A DNA stretch of 11,904 bases, from the NCBI GenBank assembly GCA_947085765.1, contig CAMTXZ010000077.1:1-11904 (forward strand). The letters are read 5' to 3'. The translations under genes and the position numbers were made by a program. Under the pieces are notes generated by a model. That model was not told where the DNA came from. It made no database searches and saw only the letters and a program-made list of their open reading frames with translations. Numbering within the stretch: position 1 is the stretch's first letter; the number at the start of each line of letters is the position of its first letter. This stretch comes from JAKFXL01 sp947085765 (GTDB taxonomy: Bacteria; Pseudomonadota; Gammaproteobacteria; Tenderiales; Tenderiaceae). Of this stretch, positions 1 to 7,565 are shown one piece after another.

Positions 1-1
1 C

Positions 2-1930
2 AGCGGTGAAGCCGCCGATCATCAATTGCAACTCCAGCTAAAGATGGCGCAGCTGGAGACGCAATGGCAGCTGAGTGGTCGCTTTGATCCTGCCACGCAG
101 CAGTGGCAGGGCAAGATTGACCAGGCCGATCTCAACAACAGCAACCTGGGTCTTTGGCAGCTTAAAGAGACAGCGGCATTAGATGCCAGCCGTGACCAGA
201 TAAAAATGGCGCCGCTCTGCTGGCAACAACAGAGCAACCTGCTCTGCATCGATGCCCAGCAACAACAGGGAAAATGGCAGGCAGCTCTGCGGGGGGAACA
301 TCTTAACCTCTCACTGCTCAGCCCCTGGTTGCCCAATGCAATGCAACTGCACGGCGAAACGACGTTACAGGCATCGGTAAATTACACCCCCCAACAACCG
401 CTGCTCGCCCAGGCACAGATTGACGTGAATGGCGGCGGCATCTCCTACCCCATTCTTGACGGTGAACGTAGCGAATGGAAGTTCACCAGCGGGACATGGC
501 AGAACACACTTGATAAACGCGGGTTGCATTCAAAACTGCACCTGGCGCTGGCGACCGCTGAGCAGAAGTCCAATCAAAACTCGACTCCAATCAAACAGGA
601 TGAGATCAAGGCTGCAATCGAACTGCCCGGCTATGATCCACTCACTACAACACTCGCCGATCAGACCATCAAAGGTGAGGTCAGCGCCAGCATCAGCAAT
701 CTTGGTCTAATCGGCAACCTGCTTGATGAGGTGCACAGGTTGCAGGGGCAGATCGAACTCAACAGCCGCATCAGCGGCAGCGTGGCGCAACCGATACTCA
801 CCGGCAAACTGCAACTACGCGACGCCAGCATGCAGGTGCCACGCCTCGGGTTATCACTCACAGGGGTAACCTTTGATGCCAGTAGCAGCGGCACAGAAAA
901 CCTCAGCTATCGCCTGCAAGCGCACTCTGGTGAAGGCGCCATTGAAGCTAAAGGTGAAACCCTGCTCAATGCCAAAGAGGGGTGGCCGACAAACATCACT
1001 CTCACGGGTGAGCGGTTTGAAATATCACGCATTCCCGAGGCGCGGGTACTGATCTCACCCAATCTTAAAATGAAGTTGGCACACCGCGAAGTCTGGCTCA
1101 ACGGTGAGGTCTTGGTACCTCAGGCACGGCTGGAACCCAAAGAGTTCAGCAGCGCCAACACCGTCTCCAACGACGTAGTGATCGTCGGCGCCTCTGCAAC
1201 CACGCAGCAGCCGTGGCGCATCCACAACCGTGTGCGTCTCATCCTCGGTGACCGTGTCTCACTCTACGGCTTCGGCTTTGAGGGCAACATCATCGGCAAT
1301 CTGTTGCTGATCGATGAACCTGGCAAGGTGACCGCCGCCACGGGTGAACTGAGCATCGTCGAAGGGGCGCGCTATCGCGCCTATGGTCAACGCCTTGAAA
1401 TAGAGCAGGGACGCCTGCTTTTTGCCGGTGGACCGGTGACCAATCCGGCACTTGACCTGCGCGCGGTGCGCCGCGTGGGTGATGTCACTGCCGGCATTAA
1501 AGTCTACGGCCCATTGCGACAACCACAGTTTGAACTCTTCTCCACGCCGGTCATGGGCGAGACCGATGTGCTGGCCTACCTGGTGCTCGGCGCGCCGCTG
1601 GAAAAGACCACCTCCAACAGCGACGGTGCACTCATGGCCCAAGCCGCGCTGGCCATTGGACTCAAGGGTGGCGACTTCCTCGCCCGCAACGTCGGCAACC
1701 GTTTTGGCATTGAAGAGATGCGTATCGAAAGCTCGGATAAAGGCGACCAGGCTTCGTTGGTAATGGGTCGTTACCTCTCGCCCCGTCTCTACGTCGGCTA
1801 CGGTGTGGGTCTCATCGATGCCACCAATACCTTCACCATGCGCTACCAGCTTGCGCAACACTGGCAGCTCAAGGCCGAATCGGGCATCAGCCAGAGTGCC
1901 GACATCATCTACACCATCGATAGCGAATGA
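2..1930 (+). CDS. tamB: TamB, translocation and assembly module subunit (C-terminal part; 5' end outside window)
   Basis: TamB is an inner-membrane-anchored, periplasm-spanning protein. It works with the outer-membrane protein TamA in outer-membrane assembly and is implicated in phospholipid transport. The reading frame is open to the left edge of the window, so the TTG at 26 is not the start. About 640 residues are present, against roughly 1,250-1,300 for a full TamB, so the N-terminal anchor is missing. The visible part is rich in alternating beta-strand sequence, as expected of the long hydrophobic groove. The last ~160 residues carry family landmarks: VYGPLRQPQFELFS, DVLAYLVLGAPLEK, FGIEEMRIESS, then YLSPRLYVGYGVGL and a terminal SADIIYTIDSE. 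The stop codon overlaps the dusC start (ATGA), which suggests translational coupling. I recognise the family from its C-terminal domain (formerly DUF490) and am confident of it. Confidence 0.93.
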   Translation, partial: SGEAADHQLQLQLKMAQLETQWQLSGRFDPATQQWQGKIDQADLNNSNLGLWQLKETAALDASRDQIKMAPLCWQQQSNLLCIDAQQQQGKWQAALRGEHLNLSLLSPWLPNAMQLHGETTLQASVNYTPQQPLLAQAQIDVNGGGISYPILDGERSEWKFTSGTWQNTLDKRGLHSKLHLALATAEQKSNQNSTPIKQDEIKAAIELPGYDPLTTTLADQTIKGEVSASISNLGLIGNLLDEVHRLQGQIELNSRISGSVAQPILTGKLQLRDASMQVPRLGLSLTGVTFDASSSGTENLSYRLQAHSGEGAIEAKGETLLNAKEGWPTNITLTGERFEISRIPEARVLISPNLKMKLAHREVWLNGEVLVPQARLEPKEFSSANTVSNDVVIVGASATTQQPWRIHNRVRLILGDRVSLYGFGFEGNIIGNLLLIDEPGKVTAATGELSIVEGARYRAYGQRLEIEQGRLLFAGGPVTNPALDLRAVRRVGDVTAGIKVYGPLRQPQFELFSTPVMGETDVLAYLVLGAPLEKTTSNSDGALMAQAALAIGLKGGDFLARNVGNRFGIEEMRIESSDKGDQASLVMGRYLSPRLYVGYGVGLIDATNTFTMRYQLAQHWQLKAESGISQSADIIYTIDSE

Positions 1931-2898
1931 AGATTCACCTTGCCCCGATGGAAGGTGTACTTGATCACCACATGCGTGGCTTGCTCACCGGACTGGGCGG
2001 TTATAGCCACTGCGTCACCGAATTTATTCGTGTCATCGACCGGCTCCTGCCAACCAAACTTTTTTACCGCTACTGCCCCGAACTGCGCCAGTGTGGCCGT
2101 ACCGCAGCGGGCACACCGGTGATCATACAACTGCTTGGCGGCATTCCCGAGGCGATGGCCGAAAACGCCGTGCGTGCCGCCGCCCTTGGTGCGCCCGGCA
2201 TTGACATCAACTTTGGTTGCCCATCACGTTTTGTTAATCGCAAGGCGGGGGGCGCGGTGCTGCTCAAGGAGCCTCACCGGCTGCACGATATCATCTGCGC
2301 GGTGCGCGCCGCTGTGCCGGCCCACATCCCGGTCTCCGCCAAGATCAGACTCGGTTATGAAAACTGCGACCTGGCATTGGAAAATGCACAAGCCGTACAA
2401 GCCGCCGGCGCAAGTTACATCACCGTACACGCACGCACCAAAGTGGATGGTTACAAACACCCGGCACGCTGGGAGTGGCTGGCACGGATCAATGAAATTC
2501 TCACCATCCCCATGGTCAACAACGGCGACATCAACAGCGTTGATGACTACCATCGCTGTCGCACAATCAGCGGCAGCAACCACGTCATGATTGGCCGTCA
2601 CGCGCTCGCCCAGCCCGGCCTGGCACAACAGATAAAAGCCCAGCAACTGGGACAGGCCATCGACACCATTCCCTGGCACGAGATCCTGCCCATGCTGCTG
2701 CAACTGCCAAACATGCTAAAACCGTTTGATACCAGCAAGGGGCGTTACATCGCCGCCCGCCTCAAACAGTGGCTCACCTATCTGCGGCATCACTACAGCG
2801 AAGCGCAACAAGGCTTTCAAGAGGTTCGTGGCTTCAAGGATTACGAAACGATTGTGGCGACACTGCAACAACTGTCATCAGTAAAAATGGATAGATAA
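1927..2898 (+). CDS. dusC: tRNA-dihydrouridine(16) synthase DusC
   Basis: This FMN enzyme reduces uridine to dihydrouridine in the D-loop of tRNA using NADPH; the DusC subfamily acts at U16. The protein is 323 residues, the usual length. It opens with the family's LAPMEGVLD segment (residues 5-13). It carries TEFIRVIDRLLP (31-42), typical of DusC rather than DusA or DusB. The catalytic Cys is C98 in INFGCPSRFVN. A K139-type IRLGYE strand and the HARTKVDGY and VNNGDI FMN/phosphate-binding segments follow. The helical C-terminal tRNA-binding domain includes RLKQWLTYLRHHY. The ATG start lies inside the tamB stop (4-base overlap), and the protein aligns from its first residue with known DusC, so the start is firm. 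No convincing terminator follows; there is only a weak TGCTGA/TCAGCA pair with a long loop. Confidence 0.95.
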   Translation: MKIHLAPMEGVLDHHMRGLLTGLGGYSHCVTEFIRVIDRLLPTKLFYRYCPELRQCGRTAAGTPVIIQLLGGIPEAMAENAVRAAALGAPGIDINFGCPSRFVNRKAGGAVLLKEPHRLHDIICAVRAAVPAHIPVSAKIRLGYENCDLALENAQAVQAAGASYITVHARTKVDGYKHPARWEWLARINEILTIPMVNNGDINSVDDYHRCRTISGSNHVMIGRHALAQPGLAQQIKAQQLGQAIDTIPWHEILPMLLQLPNMLKPFDTSKGRYIAARLKQWLTYLRHHYSEAQQGFQEVRGFKDYETIVATLQQLSSVKMDR

Positions 2899-3020
2899 CG
2901 GATCTCCTGCTGACCTTTAAATAACATCCATCAGCATACTAAAAAATATCAGTCATCTTTTAATGCCCACCACCACCAAATTCACGCTCCAATAAAACTG
3001 GCCACGCTCATGACGTGTCG
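2899..3020. other. convergent intergenic stretch, no gene seen
   Basis: This AT-rich stretch lies between the dusC stop and the leftward small ORF. It contains a short palindrome-like ACTCATGAGT just beyond its right end (3024-3033) and a weak stem with a long loop right after dusC. I see no intrinsic terminator with a proper T-tract on either strand. Confidence 0.4.
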
Positions 3021-3098
3021 TTAACTCATGAGTCCAGTCACCCAACTCCGTCGCTCTCGTAGATAGTCAGCAATTACATAGCCTGCTGATTTCGTCAT
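3021..3098 (-). CDS. possible 25-residue small protein behind the cupin gene
   Basis: This short ATG-initiated frame begins 19 bases past the cupin stop on the same strand. It has a strong purine ribosome site (GGGGAG, five bases before ATG), better than many real genes here. The peptide begins MTKSAGYVIADYLRER and ends WVTGLMS. It is basic in the middle, with no signal peptide or obvious membrane helix. I do not recognise a family. It could be a translated tail of the transporter-cupin operon, a leader peptide, or a chance ORF. The support is the ribosome site and its placement; there is no conservation evidence. Confidence 0.3.
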   Translation of the reverse strand: MTKSAGYVIADYLRERRSWVTGLMS

Positions 3099-3117
3099 CG
3101 CCTCTCCCCTTTTTTGA

Positions 3118-3594
3118 TTATTTTTTTCTTGGATCAGTGATCGCCGCATGGCTGACCAGATTCCACTCGCCACTGTTGCGGTAGAGCCGTTTGCCCTGAT
3201 TTGGATAGTCAGAAACATCCTGCGCCAACCGCTGCCCGATCACCAGGCAGACCAACATGTTATCGCCATCATTAATAATGTTATGCGCCACCGTGTTGCG
3301 TGGCAGGCCAATAAAATCACCCGCTCCGATTTTGTAATGATCATCGCCAATGATGGCCGTTGCACTGCCTGATACCACGTAGACAGACTCCTCTTCATAA
3401 TGGTGTATATGGTACTCAGTGGTATCGCGTCCCGGTTCGACATAAATCATATGTACGCCAAGGTGGTTCAAACCAACAACATCCCCCAGCGATTTATTGA
3501 TACGCACGGCATTGGGGTTGAGAAAGTGTATTTTCTGTTCACCGGCCAGCTGTTCGATGTCGGTTGCCGTCAGTAAAAATTTACGTGTATCCAT
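3118..3594 (-). CDS. single-domain cupin protein
   Basis: This is a small cytoplasmic beta-barrel protein of the cupin superfamily, 158 residues from the chosen start. Cupin motif 1 is clear: EYHIHHYEEESVYVVSG supplies the H-x-H...E metal ligands and the closing Gly. Motif 2 follows as GAGDFIGLPRNTVAHNIIN with the fourth ligand His. The C-terminal tail (DVSDYPNQGKRLYR, GEWNLV) is typical of a common proteobacterial group of uncharacterised metal-binding cupins related to COG3837. An upstream TTG at 3609 is possible. The ATG at 3594 has GGAG five bases before it and leaves 11 bases after the transporter stop, so I prefer it. The tight spacing places it in an operon behind the EamA transporter and probably under the divergent MocR regulator. 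The substrate cannot be told from sequence. Confidence 0.85.
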   Translation of the reverse strand: MDTRKFLLTATDIEQLAGEQKIHFLNPNAVRINKSLGDVVGLNHLGVHMIYVEPGRDTTEYHIHHYEEESVYVVSGSATAIIGDDHYKIGAGDFIGLPRNTVAHNIINDGDNMLVCLVIGQRLAQDVSDYPNQGKRLYRNSGEWNLVSHAAITDPRKK

Positions 3595-3605
3595 ACTCGC
3601 TCCAA

Positions 3606-4511
3606 TCAATGTTGCACAATCGGCATGCGCCGACCAAACGCTACGGTTGCCACTACTGCCAGCGCAAAACCTAGCATGCTTGATGTAATCGTTTCATCCA
3701 ATAACGCGGCGGCCACCAGCAGTGTCATGAAGGGTTGTAACAGCTGCATCTGACTCACCCGCACCACACCCGCCAGCGCCATGCCCTGATACCAGAGAAA
3801 AAAGGCCAGGAACTGACTCACCAGACTGACATAAAAAAATGCCAACCAGCCCGACAACGGCGCATTAAAACCGTGTTGATAGAGCGACCAGCCCACCGGT
3901 GCCAACAGGAATGGCGCAATCAATACCAGCGCCCAGCAGATCACCTGCCAGCCCCCCATCTCGCTGGCAAGTCTGCCGCCTTCAACATAGCCAAAGGCCG
4001 CCGCCAGGCAGGCCAGCAATAAAATGCCATCGGCCTGTTGCAGCCCCTGCAGGCCACTACTAAAGGCAAACATCAGCACCAGTGACGAGCCAACCAAACT
4101 CATCAACCAAAACTGGTTTGAGGGTCGCTGTCGCATACGCAGCGCGCCCACCACGGCGGTCAACAGCGGCAGAATGGCCACAATCACCGCGCCGTGCGCC
4201 GCTGGCAGTTGCTGGAGCGCGATGGCGGAGAAGAGGGGAAAACCGATGATCACACCCAGCGCCACGATCACCAGTCCTTTGATCTGCGCTGCTGTCGGCC
4301 GTGATTGCCGCGTCAGCCACAACATCAACGCCGCGCCGACGGCGGCTACCAGCGCCCGTCCCAGTCCGACGGTCAGTGGATCCAAGTAGTGCACCGCCAC
4401 ACGGGTGGCGGGCAAGGTGACGCTAAATCCGGCGACTCCGAGTATGCCCAACAGCATGCCAAGCGTGTCGCGCGATACCCCTCTTCCACTATCTTGTCTG
4501 CTGCCAGCCAT
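3606..4511 (-). CDS. EamA/DMT-superfamily 10-helix transporter
   Basis: This is a predicted inner-membrane drug/metabolite-superfamily permease, a family that exports amino acids, bases and similar small molecules. From the chosen ATG it is 301 residues, the usual length. Ten hydrophobic segments form two five-helix EamA repeats, from LGMLLGILGVAGFSV to MLGFALAVVATVAF. A conserved early-loop Pro/Arg pattern (LPATRVAV) and a Gly/Pro-rich fourth helix (AAHGAVIVAILPLLTAVVG) are visible. The frame is open upstream to 4646. However, the ATG at 4511 has AGGAG seven bases away and begins just before helix 1, so the longer N-terminus is very likely untranslated and runs into the divergent gene. It is divergent from a MocR regulator, a pairing often seen for transporters controlled by such regulators. 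The cupin gene follows after 11 bases. The substrate is unknown. Confidence 0.88.
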   Translation of the reverse strand: MAGSRQDSGRGVSRDTLGMLLGILGVAGFSVTLPATRVAVHYLDPLTVGLGRALVAAVGAALMLWLTRQSRPTAAQIKGLVIVALGVIIGFPLFSAIALQQLPAAHGAVIVAILPLLTAVVGALRMRQRPSNQFWLMSLVGSSLVLMFAFSSGLQGLQQADGILLLACLAAAFGYVEGGRLASEMGGWQVICWALVLIAPFLLAPVGWSLYQHGFNAPLSGWLAFFYVSLVSQFLAFFLWYQGMALAGVVRVSQMQLLQPFMTLLVAAALLDETITSSMLGFALAVVATVAFGRRMPIVQH

Positions 4512-4559
4512 CTCGCCACTCCTGCAAAACAACACAGTAGTGGATATTTTTCTGACAAC

Positions 4560-4599
4560 ACCGGTACAGTTGCGCGATAGATTACACACCTGTACCGGT
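4560..4599. promoter_or_regulatory. perfect 10-bp inverted repeat, candidate MocR operator
   Basis: ACCGGTACAG (4560-4569) and CTGTACCGGT (4590-4599) are exact reverse complements. They are spaced 30 bp centre to centre, about three helical turns. They lie in the 97-base gap between the divergent transporter and regulator genes. A possible rightward -35 (CTGACA, 4552-4557) abuts the left half-site, so bound protein would control both directions. MocR proteins commonly regulate themselves and a divergent neighbour from such repeats. Binding itself is inferred. Confidence 0.65.
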
Positions 4600-4608
4600 A
4601 AAAAGACC

Positions 4609-6018
4609 ATGACAATTACGTTAGCCTTAGATCCCAGCGCCGCCAACCCGCTGGTTGATCAGATCATTAGCGCGATACAACAACGCATCGACGAGCGCAT
4701 ATTGCGCAACGGCATGCGCATGCCCTCAATCAGGGTATTTGCGACCCGCCATGAGATCAGCCGTTTTACCGTGGTGACGGCCTATGATCGTCTGGTTGCC
4801 ATGGGTTATCTGCAATCACGCCAAGGCTCTGGTTTTTACGTTGCAACGCGGCCGCAACCACACGCGGCGGCACACACGCCCATCAAACTTGATGCCGCTA
4901 CCGATGTATTGTGGCTATTACGAAATGCACTGGCGCAACCGCCGAGCCAACCCATCCCCGGTGCCGGTTGGTTGCCTAGCGACTGGCTCGATGAGGCGGG
5001 CATTCAGCGCAGTCTGCGCACCCTGTCAAAACGGAGCGGGAGTTTTCTCACCAGTTATGGCCATGCGGCCGGCCATCCACCGATGCGCAATTGGTTGCAG
5101 CAGCGGCTATCCGATATCGGCATCAATGCCGACAGCTCACAAATTCTGCTCACCCGCGGCGCTACACATGCACTTGATCTGATCTCACGTTATCTGGTGC
5201 AGCCCGGCGATACGGTGCTGGTGGATGATCCCGGTTACTTCCTGCTGTTTGGTGCGCTCAAGTCGCTTGGCGCACGGATTATCGGCGTGCCGTGGAATCA
5301 TGACGGCCCCGACACTGTGGCGATGGAAACACTGATTCAGGAATACAGACCAACGGTATTTTTCACCAATACCATACTGCACAACCCCACCGGCGCGAAC
5401 ATCAGTCAGGCCACCGCCTACCGAGTGCTGCAACTCGCTGAACGTTACGATCTGACCATTGTTGAAGATGATATCTACGGCGATCTGCATCCAGGTCAAG
5501 CCACACGGCTGGCCGCACTCGATCAACTCCAGCGTGTCATCTATCTCAGCAGCTACTCCAAAACAATCTCCGCCAGTCTGCGGGTGGGTTACATCGCCTG
5601 CTCACGTGAACTTGCGCCACAACTCACCGATCTCAAACTACTCACCGGCATGACCACCTCAGAGATTGACGAGCGATTGATCTATCAGATGCTCACCGAC
5701 GGCTATTACCGCAAACACCTCGACAAAACGCGTAAACGATTACAGCAGGGACGAGAACAGGCCATCGTAAATTTTGAACGACTTAATCTGCCGTTGTACG
5801 TGGAGCCTGAAGGCGGGATGTTTATCTGGGCAAAGTTACCCGAACAGATAAATACAGTAGAGATGGCTGGGCACGCTGCAATACAAGGCATCACACTCGC
5901 ACCGGGAAATCTGTTTAGGCCCCATCAGGAACCCAGCTCATGGATGCGCTTTAATGTTGCATCTTCACATGAGCCGGTGTTGATGGATTTTTTGCAGCGA
6001 CAACTGGCACAGCTATAA
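4609..6018 (+). CDS. MocR-family transcriptional regulator (GntR winged helix + aminotransferase-like PLP domain)
   Basis: MocR proteins are GntR-type regulators whose effector domain is a fold-type I aminotransferase that binds pyridoxal phosphate and senses an amine or amino acid. The 469-residue product has a typical winged helix at about residues 10-80 (PLVDQIISAIQQRI, RMPSIRVFA, TVVTAYDRLVAMGYLQSRQGSGFYV). A linker leads to the PLP domain. HNPTGANIS, VEDDIYGDLHP and the PLP lysine K318 in SSYSKTISASLRVGY are all visible, as is a C-terminal MRFNVA arginine region. The frame is open to 4405, but the ATG at 4609 starts directly before the winged helix and follows the inverted repeat, so I chose it. 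Its ribosome site is weak (AAAAG). Regulation of the divergent transporter-cupin pair and of itself is likely. A free-standing enzymatic role is less likely given the DNA-binding domain. Confidence 0.92.
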   Translation: MTITLALDPSAANPLVDQIISAIQQRIDERILRNGMRMPSIRVFATRHEISRFTVVTAYDRLVAMGYLQSRQGSGFYVATRPQPHAAAHTPIKLDAATDVLWLLRNALAQPPSQPIPGAGWLPSDWLDEAGIQRSLRTLSKRSGSFLTSYGHAAGHPPMRNWLQQRLSDIGINADSSQILLTRGATHALDLISRYLVQPGDTVLVDDPGYFLLFGALKSLGARIIGVPWNHDGPDTVAMETLIQEYRPTVFFTNTILHNPTGANISQATAYRVLQLAERYDLTIVEDDIYGDLHPGQATRLAALDQLQRVIYLSSYSKTISASLRVGYIACSRELAPQLTDLKLLTGMTTSEIDERLIYQMLTDGYYRKHLDKTRKRLQQGREQAIVNFERLNLPLYVEPEGGMFIWAKLPEQINTVEMAGHAAIQGITLAPGNLFRPHQEPSSWMRFNVASSHEPVLMDFLQRQLAQL

Positions 6019-6079
6019 ACAAACAAGACTCAAACGCAGAAAGTAGCAATGCAATCAGCGTTGATGAACCCTTAATAAA

Positions 6080-6544
6080 TTAATCGTTAGCACGATATTT
6101 CAGCCGTAAGGCATCTATAAAATTACGCAGAATCTGATCTTTACATTCACGATAGTGCTGATGGCCGGGTTTACGAAAAAAGGCACTCAGCTCATGTTTA
6201 CTAATGCTCACACTGGTCTGATCCATCATCTCCAAGATATCTTCAGACTTCAGATCCAGCGCGATCTTCAGTTTTCTAAGGATGATATTATTGCTTAAAC
6301 GGCTCTCCGGTTTAGGCTGTGGCCCCTCTTTTTTACCACGCAGCTCGCTGATCAATCCATTAAGAAAAGTCGCCAGCTGAGTATCGTTACACTTTTTAAA
6401 CTCCGGCTCCTCCTCTTTTTTTAACCAGGCAGCGATCTGCTCCCGTGTCACCTCATAATCAGCCAGGCCAAATATCGCCACCATTTTTGCATCGCTAAAA
6501 TCGAAGGCATAACGGATACGGCGCAGGATGTCGTTATTAATCAC
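6080..6544 (-). CDS. yehS: YehS-like DUF1456 protein
   Basis: This 154-residue soluble protein closely follows the E. coli YehS pattern. Two tandem copies of the DUF1456 repeat are present. The first begins NNDILRRIRYAF and includes EQIAAWLKKEEEPEFKKC and LATFLNGLISELRGK. The second begins NNIILRKLKIALDLKSEDIL and includes HELSAFFRKPGHQHYRECKDQ and LRNFIDAL. The biochemical function of the family is not established. The start is GTG at 6544 with GGAG seven bases upstream; it is the only good start preceding the first repeat. It lies 36 bases behind the DUF3622 gene on the same strand, so the two are probably co-transcribed. Downstream it converges on the MocR gene with no clear terminator between them. 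Confidence 0.9.
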   Translation of the reverse strand: MINNDILRRIRYAFDFSDAKMVAIFGLADYEVTREQIAAWLKKEEEPEFKKCNDTQLATFLNGLISELRGKKEGPQPKPESRLSNNIILRKLKIALDLKSEDILEMMDQTSVSISKHELSAFFRKPGHQHYRECKDQILRNFIDALRLKYRAND

Positions 6545-6580
6545 AAATACTCTCCGCTGAAAACAGTTGCTGCATTAGAG

Positions 6581-6919
6581 TTACTTAGGTTCCTCTGATT
6601 CTTTTGTCGATTTTTTTATCAAATCCCATTTGCTTTTTTCACGCACAGGTTTTTCCTCAACCTTATCACTCTCCAGCAAAGCCAATTCTATTTTGGCCTG
6701 TTTGCGTTTTTCCGAGCGCACTTTATCTTTTTCACTATATTTTTTCAGAAACGCCACTATCTCATTCGTTGCCCAGGTCTGCGCCTCGACCTCGGTAGCA
6801 AATCCATCCTGACGTTTTGATACCACGGTTGTATCTGAAGAGGCCCGTCTGATTATTTCAGCGGCCCAAAGATTATCTTCTTGCAGCAAACGAAAATCGT
6901 ATTTTTTGGCGATTGTCAT
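6581..6919 (-). CDS. DUF3622-type small basic protein
   Basis: This is a 112-residue cytoplasmic protein. The first ~65 residues match what I know of the DUF3622 family: KKYDFRLLQEDNLWAAEIIRRASS, then TTVVSKRQDGFATEVEAQTWA, a short domain of unknown function found in gammaproteobacteria. The remainder is a highly charged Lys/Glu-rich tail (about residues 60-112), probably helical or disordered, which lengthens it relative to the bare domain. The ATG at 6919 is preceded by AGGAA at a rather long spacing (about 11 bases). It is followed after 36 bases by the DUF1456 gene, suggesting an operon. No function can be assigned. Confidence 0.75.
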   Translation of the reverse strand: MTIAKKYDFRLLQEDNLWAAEIIRRASSDTTVVSKRQDGFATEVEAQTWATNEIVAFLKKYSEKDKVRSEKRKQAKIELALLESDKVEEKPVREKSKWDLIKKSTKESEEPK

Positions 6920-7008
6920 ATTTATAAATTTCCTACCTGTTTATTGATGATTTTTTTAACGCACCGACGCCAACAACGGCGCCAGCCAAAAATAGTTATA
7001 TGCACTGA

Positions 7009-7482
7009 TCAAGCAAGCCGCATCTGCGCCAACGATGCACGTGCATCGCCCTTGCTGATATCGGGAGTAATGATCAACTCCAATACTGTAACCGCCGCAA
7101 GATTGAGCTGATACTCCTCCGTCTCAGTGGTAGAACCCTGCGGGTTGAAGTTCCACTGCTGCCGCACAATCTCCTCAAACGACTTGCCACCATCCGGCGA
7201 CCAGCGCAGCACGTACTCTTGTGTACGCTCAACCTCGGTCTCGATAAAACTCAGCCAGATCTTCTCTATCTTTTGCGGCTGGGCAAAAAGCAGACGGACT
7301 GTCTGTTTACCCGGTCCCGCCGCACGCCAGCCCGAGGTCTGGTCTGGCAGCAGTGCCAACTCAATAGGATAAGCGGCATCCTCCGAGGTGATCTCCACCT
7401 CTGCGATCGCTTCCAAATTCAACCAGTGATGATCGGGAGAAGAGGTTTCTTGCTGGAGTGGGGTAATGATTCGCTTGCGCAT
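7009..7482 (-). CDS. discoidin / carbohydrate-binding-like beta-sandwich protein
   Basis: This is a 157-residue protein with no signal peptide, hence probably cytoplasmic. From about residue 35 on, the pattern is that of a galactose-binding (F5/8 type C-like) beta-sandwich: SGWRAAGPGKQTVRLLF, KIEKIWLSFIETEVERTQEYVLRWSPDGG, then QQWNFNPQGSTTETEEYQLNL and TVLELIITPDISKGDARASLAQMRLA. Close relatives in proteobacteria are usually annotated only as carbohydrate-binding proteins, and a ligand is not established. The start is firm: ATG at 7482 with a near-consensus TAGGAGG seven bases before it. The leader contains a strong hairpin (7503-7522), and a palindrome lies upstream (7551-7565). The genes downstream on the same strand begin after an 89-base gap, so shared transcription is possible but unproven. 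Confidence 0.7.
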   Translation of the reverse strand: MRKRIITPLQQETSSPDHHWLNLEAIAEVEITSEDAAYPIELALLPDQTSGWRAAGPGKQTVRLLFAQPQKIEKIWLSFIETEVERTQEYVLRWSPDGGKSFEEIVRQQWNFNPQGSTTETEEYQLNLAAVTVLELIITPDISKGDARASLAQMRLA

Positions 7483-7502
7483 CGGTATACCTCCTAGTTT
7501 CA

Positions 7503-7522
7503 GGCTGGGGAAGCCCCCAGCC
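7503..7522 (-). promoter_or_regulatory. GC-rich hairpin in the leader of the carbohydrate-binding-like gene
   Basis: GGCTGGGG (7503-7510) and CCCCAGCC (7515-7522) form an 8-bp perfect stem with a 4-base loop. It lies roughly ten bases upstream of the TAGGAGG ribosome site of the leftward gene. There is no T-tract on either side, so it is not a normal terminator. It would fold in the mRNA leader and could affect stability or translation. The role is inferred. Confidence 0.5.
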
Positions 7523-7542
7523 GGCTAATTCCACATGGCACC

Positions 7543-7565
7543 ATATTACCACCTTAACTTAAGGT
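7543..7565 (-). promoter_or_regulatory. possible -10 box with adjacent perfect 15-bp palindrome
   Basis: On the minus strand TAATAT (7548-7543) could serve as a -10 element for the gene starting at 7482. Immediately upstream, 7551-7565 reads ACCTTAACTTAAGGT, a perfect 7-bp palindrome around one central base. A repressor bound there would cover the spacer/-35 region. No good -35 is visible, which fits an activator- or repressor-dependent promoter. The promoter itself is a weak call; the palindrome is a direct observation. Confidence 0.4.

Noticed and set aside
1259..1861. Minus-strand 200-codon frame inside tamB
   Set aside because: A shadow of a GC-rich coding sequence. The product has no domain or ribosome site, and the plus-strand TamB match is clear.
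2899..2960. Terminator after dusC
   Set aside because: The only pairing (TGCTGA/TCAGCA) has a 17-base loop and is followed by ATAC and then an A-run, not a T-tract.
4405..4608. 68-residue N-terminal extension of the MocR regulator
   Set aside because: It overlaps the transporter gene on the other strand and does not resemble any domain; the winged helix starts right after 4609.
4512..4646. Longer N-terminus for the EamA transporter
   Set aside because: It would read through the inverted repeat and into the MocR start. The extension is not membrane-like and lacks a ribosome site, while 4511 has a good one.
6019..6079. Bidirectional terminator between the MocR and yehS genes
   Set aside because: Only four- and five-base pairings with poor loops are present in this short convergent gap.
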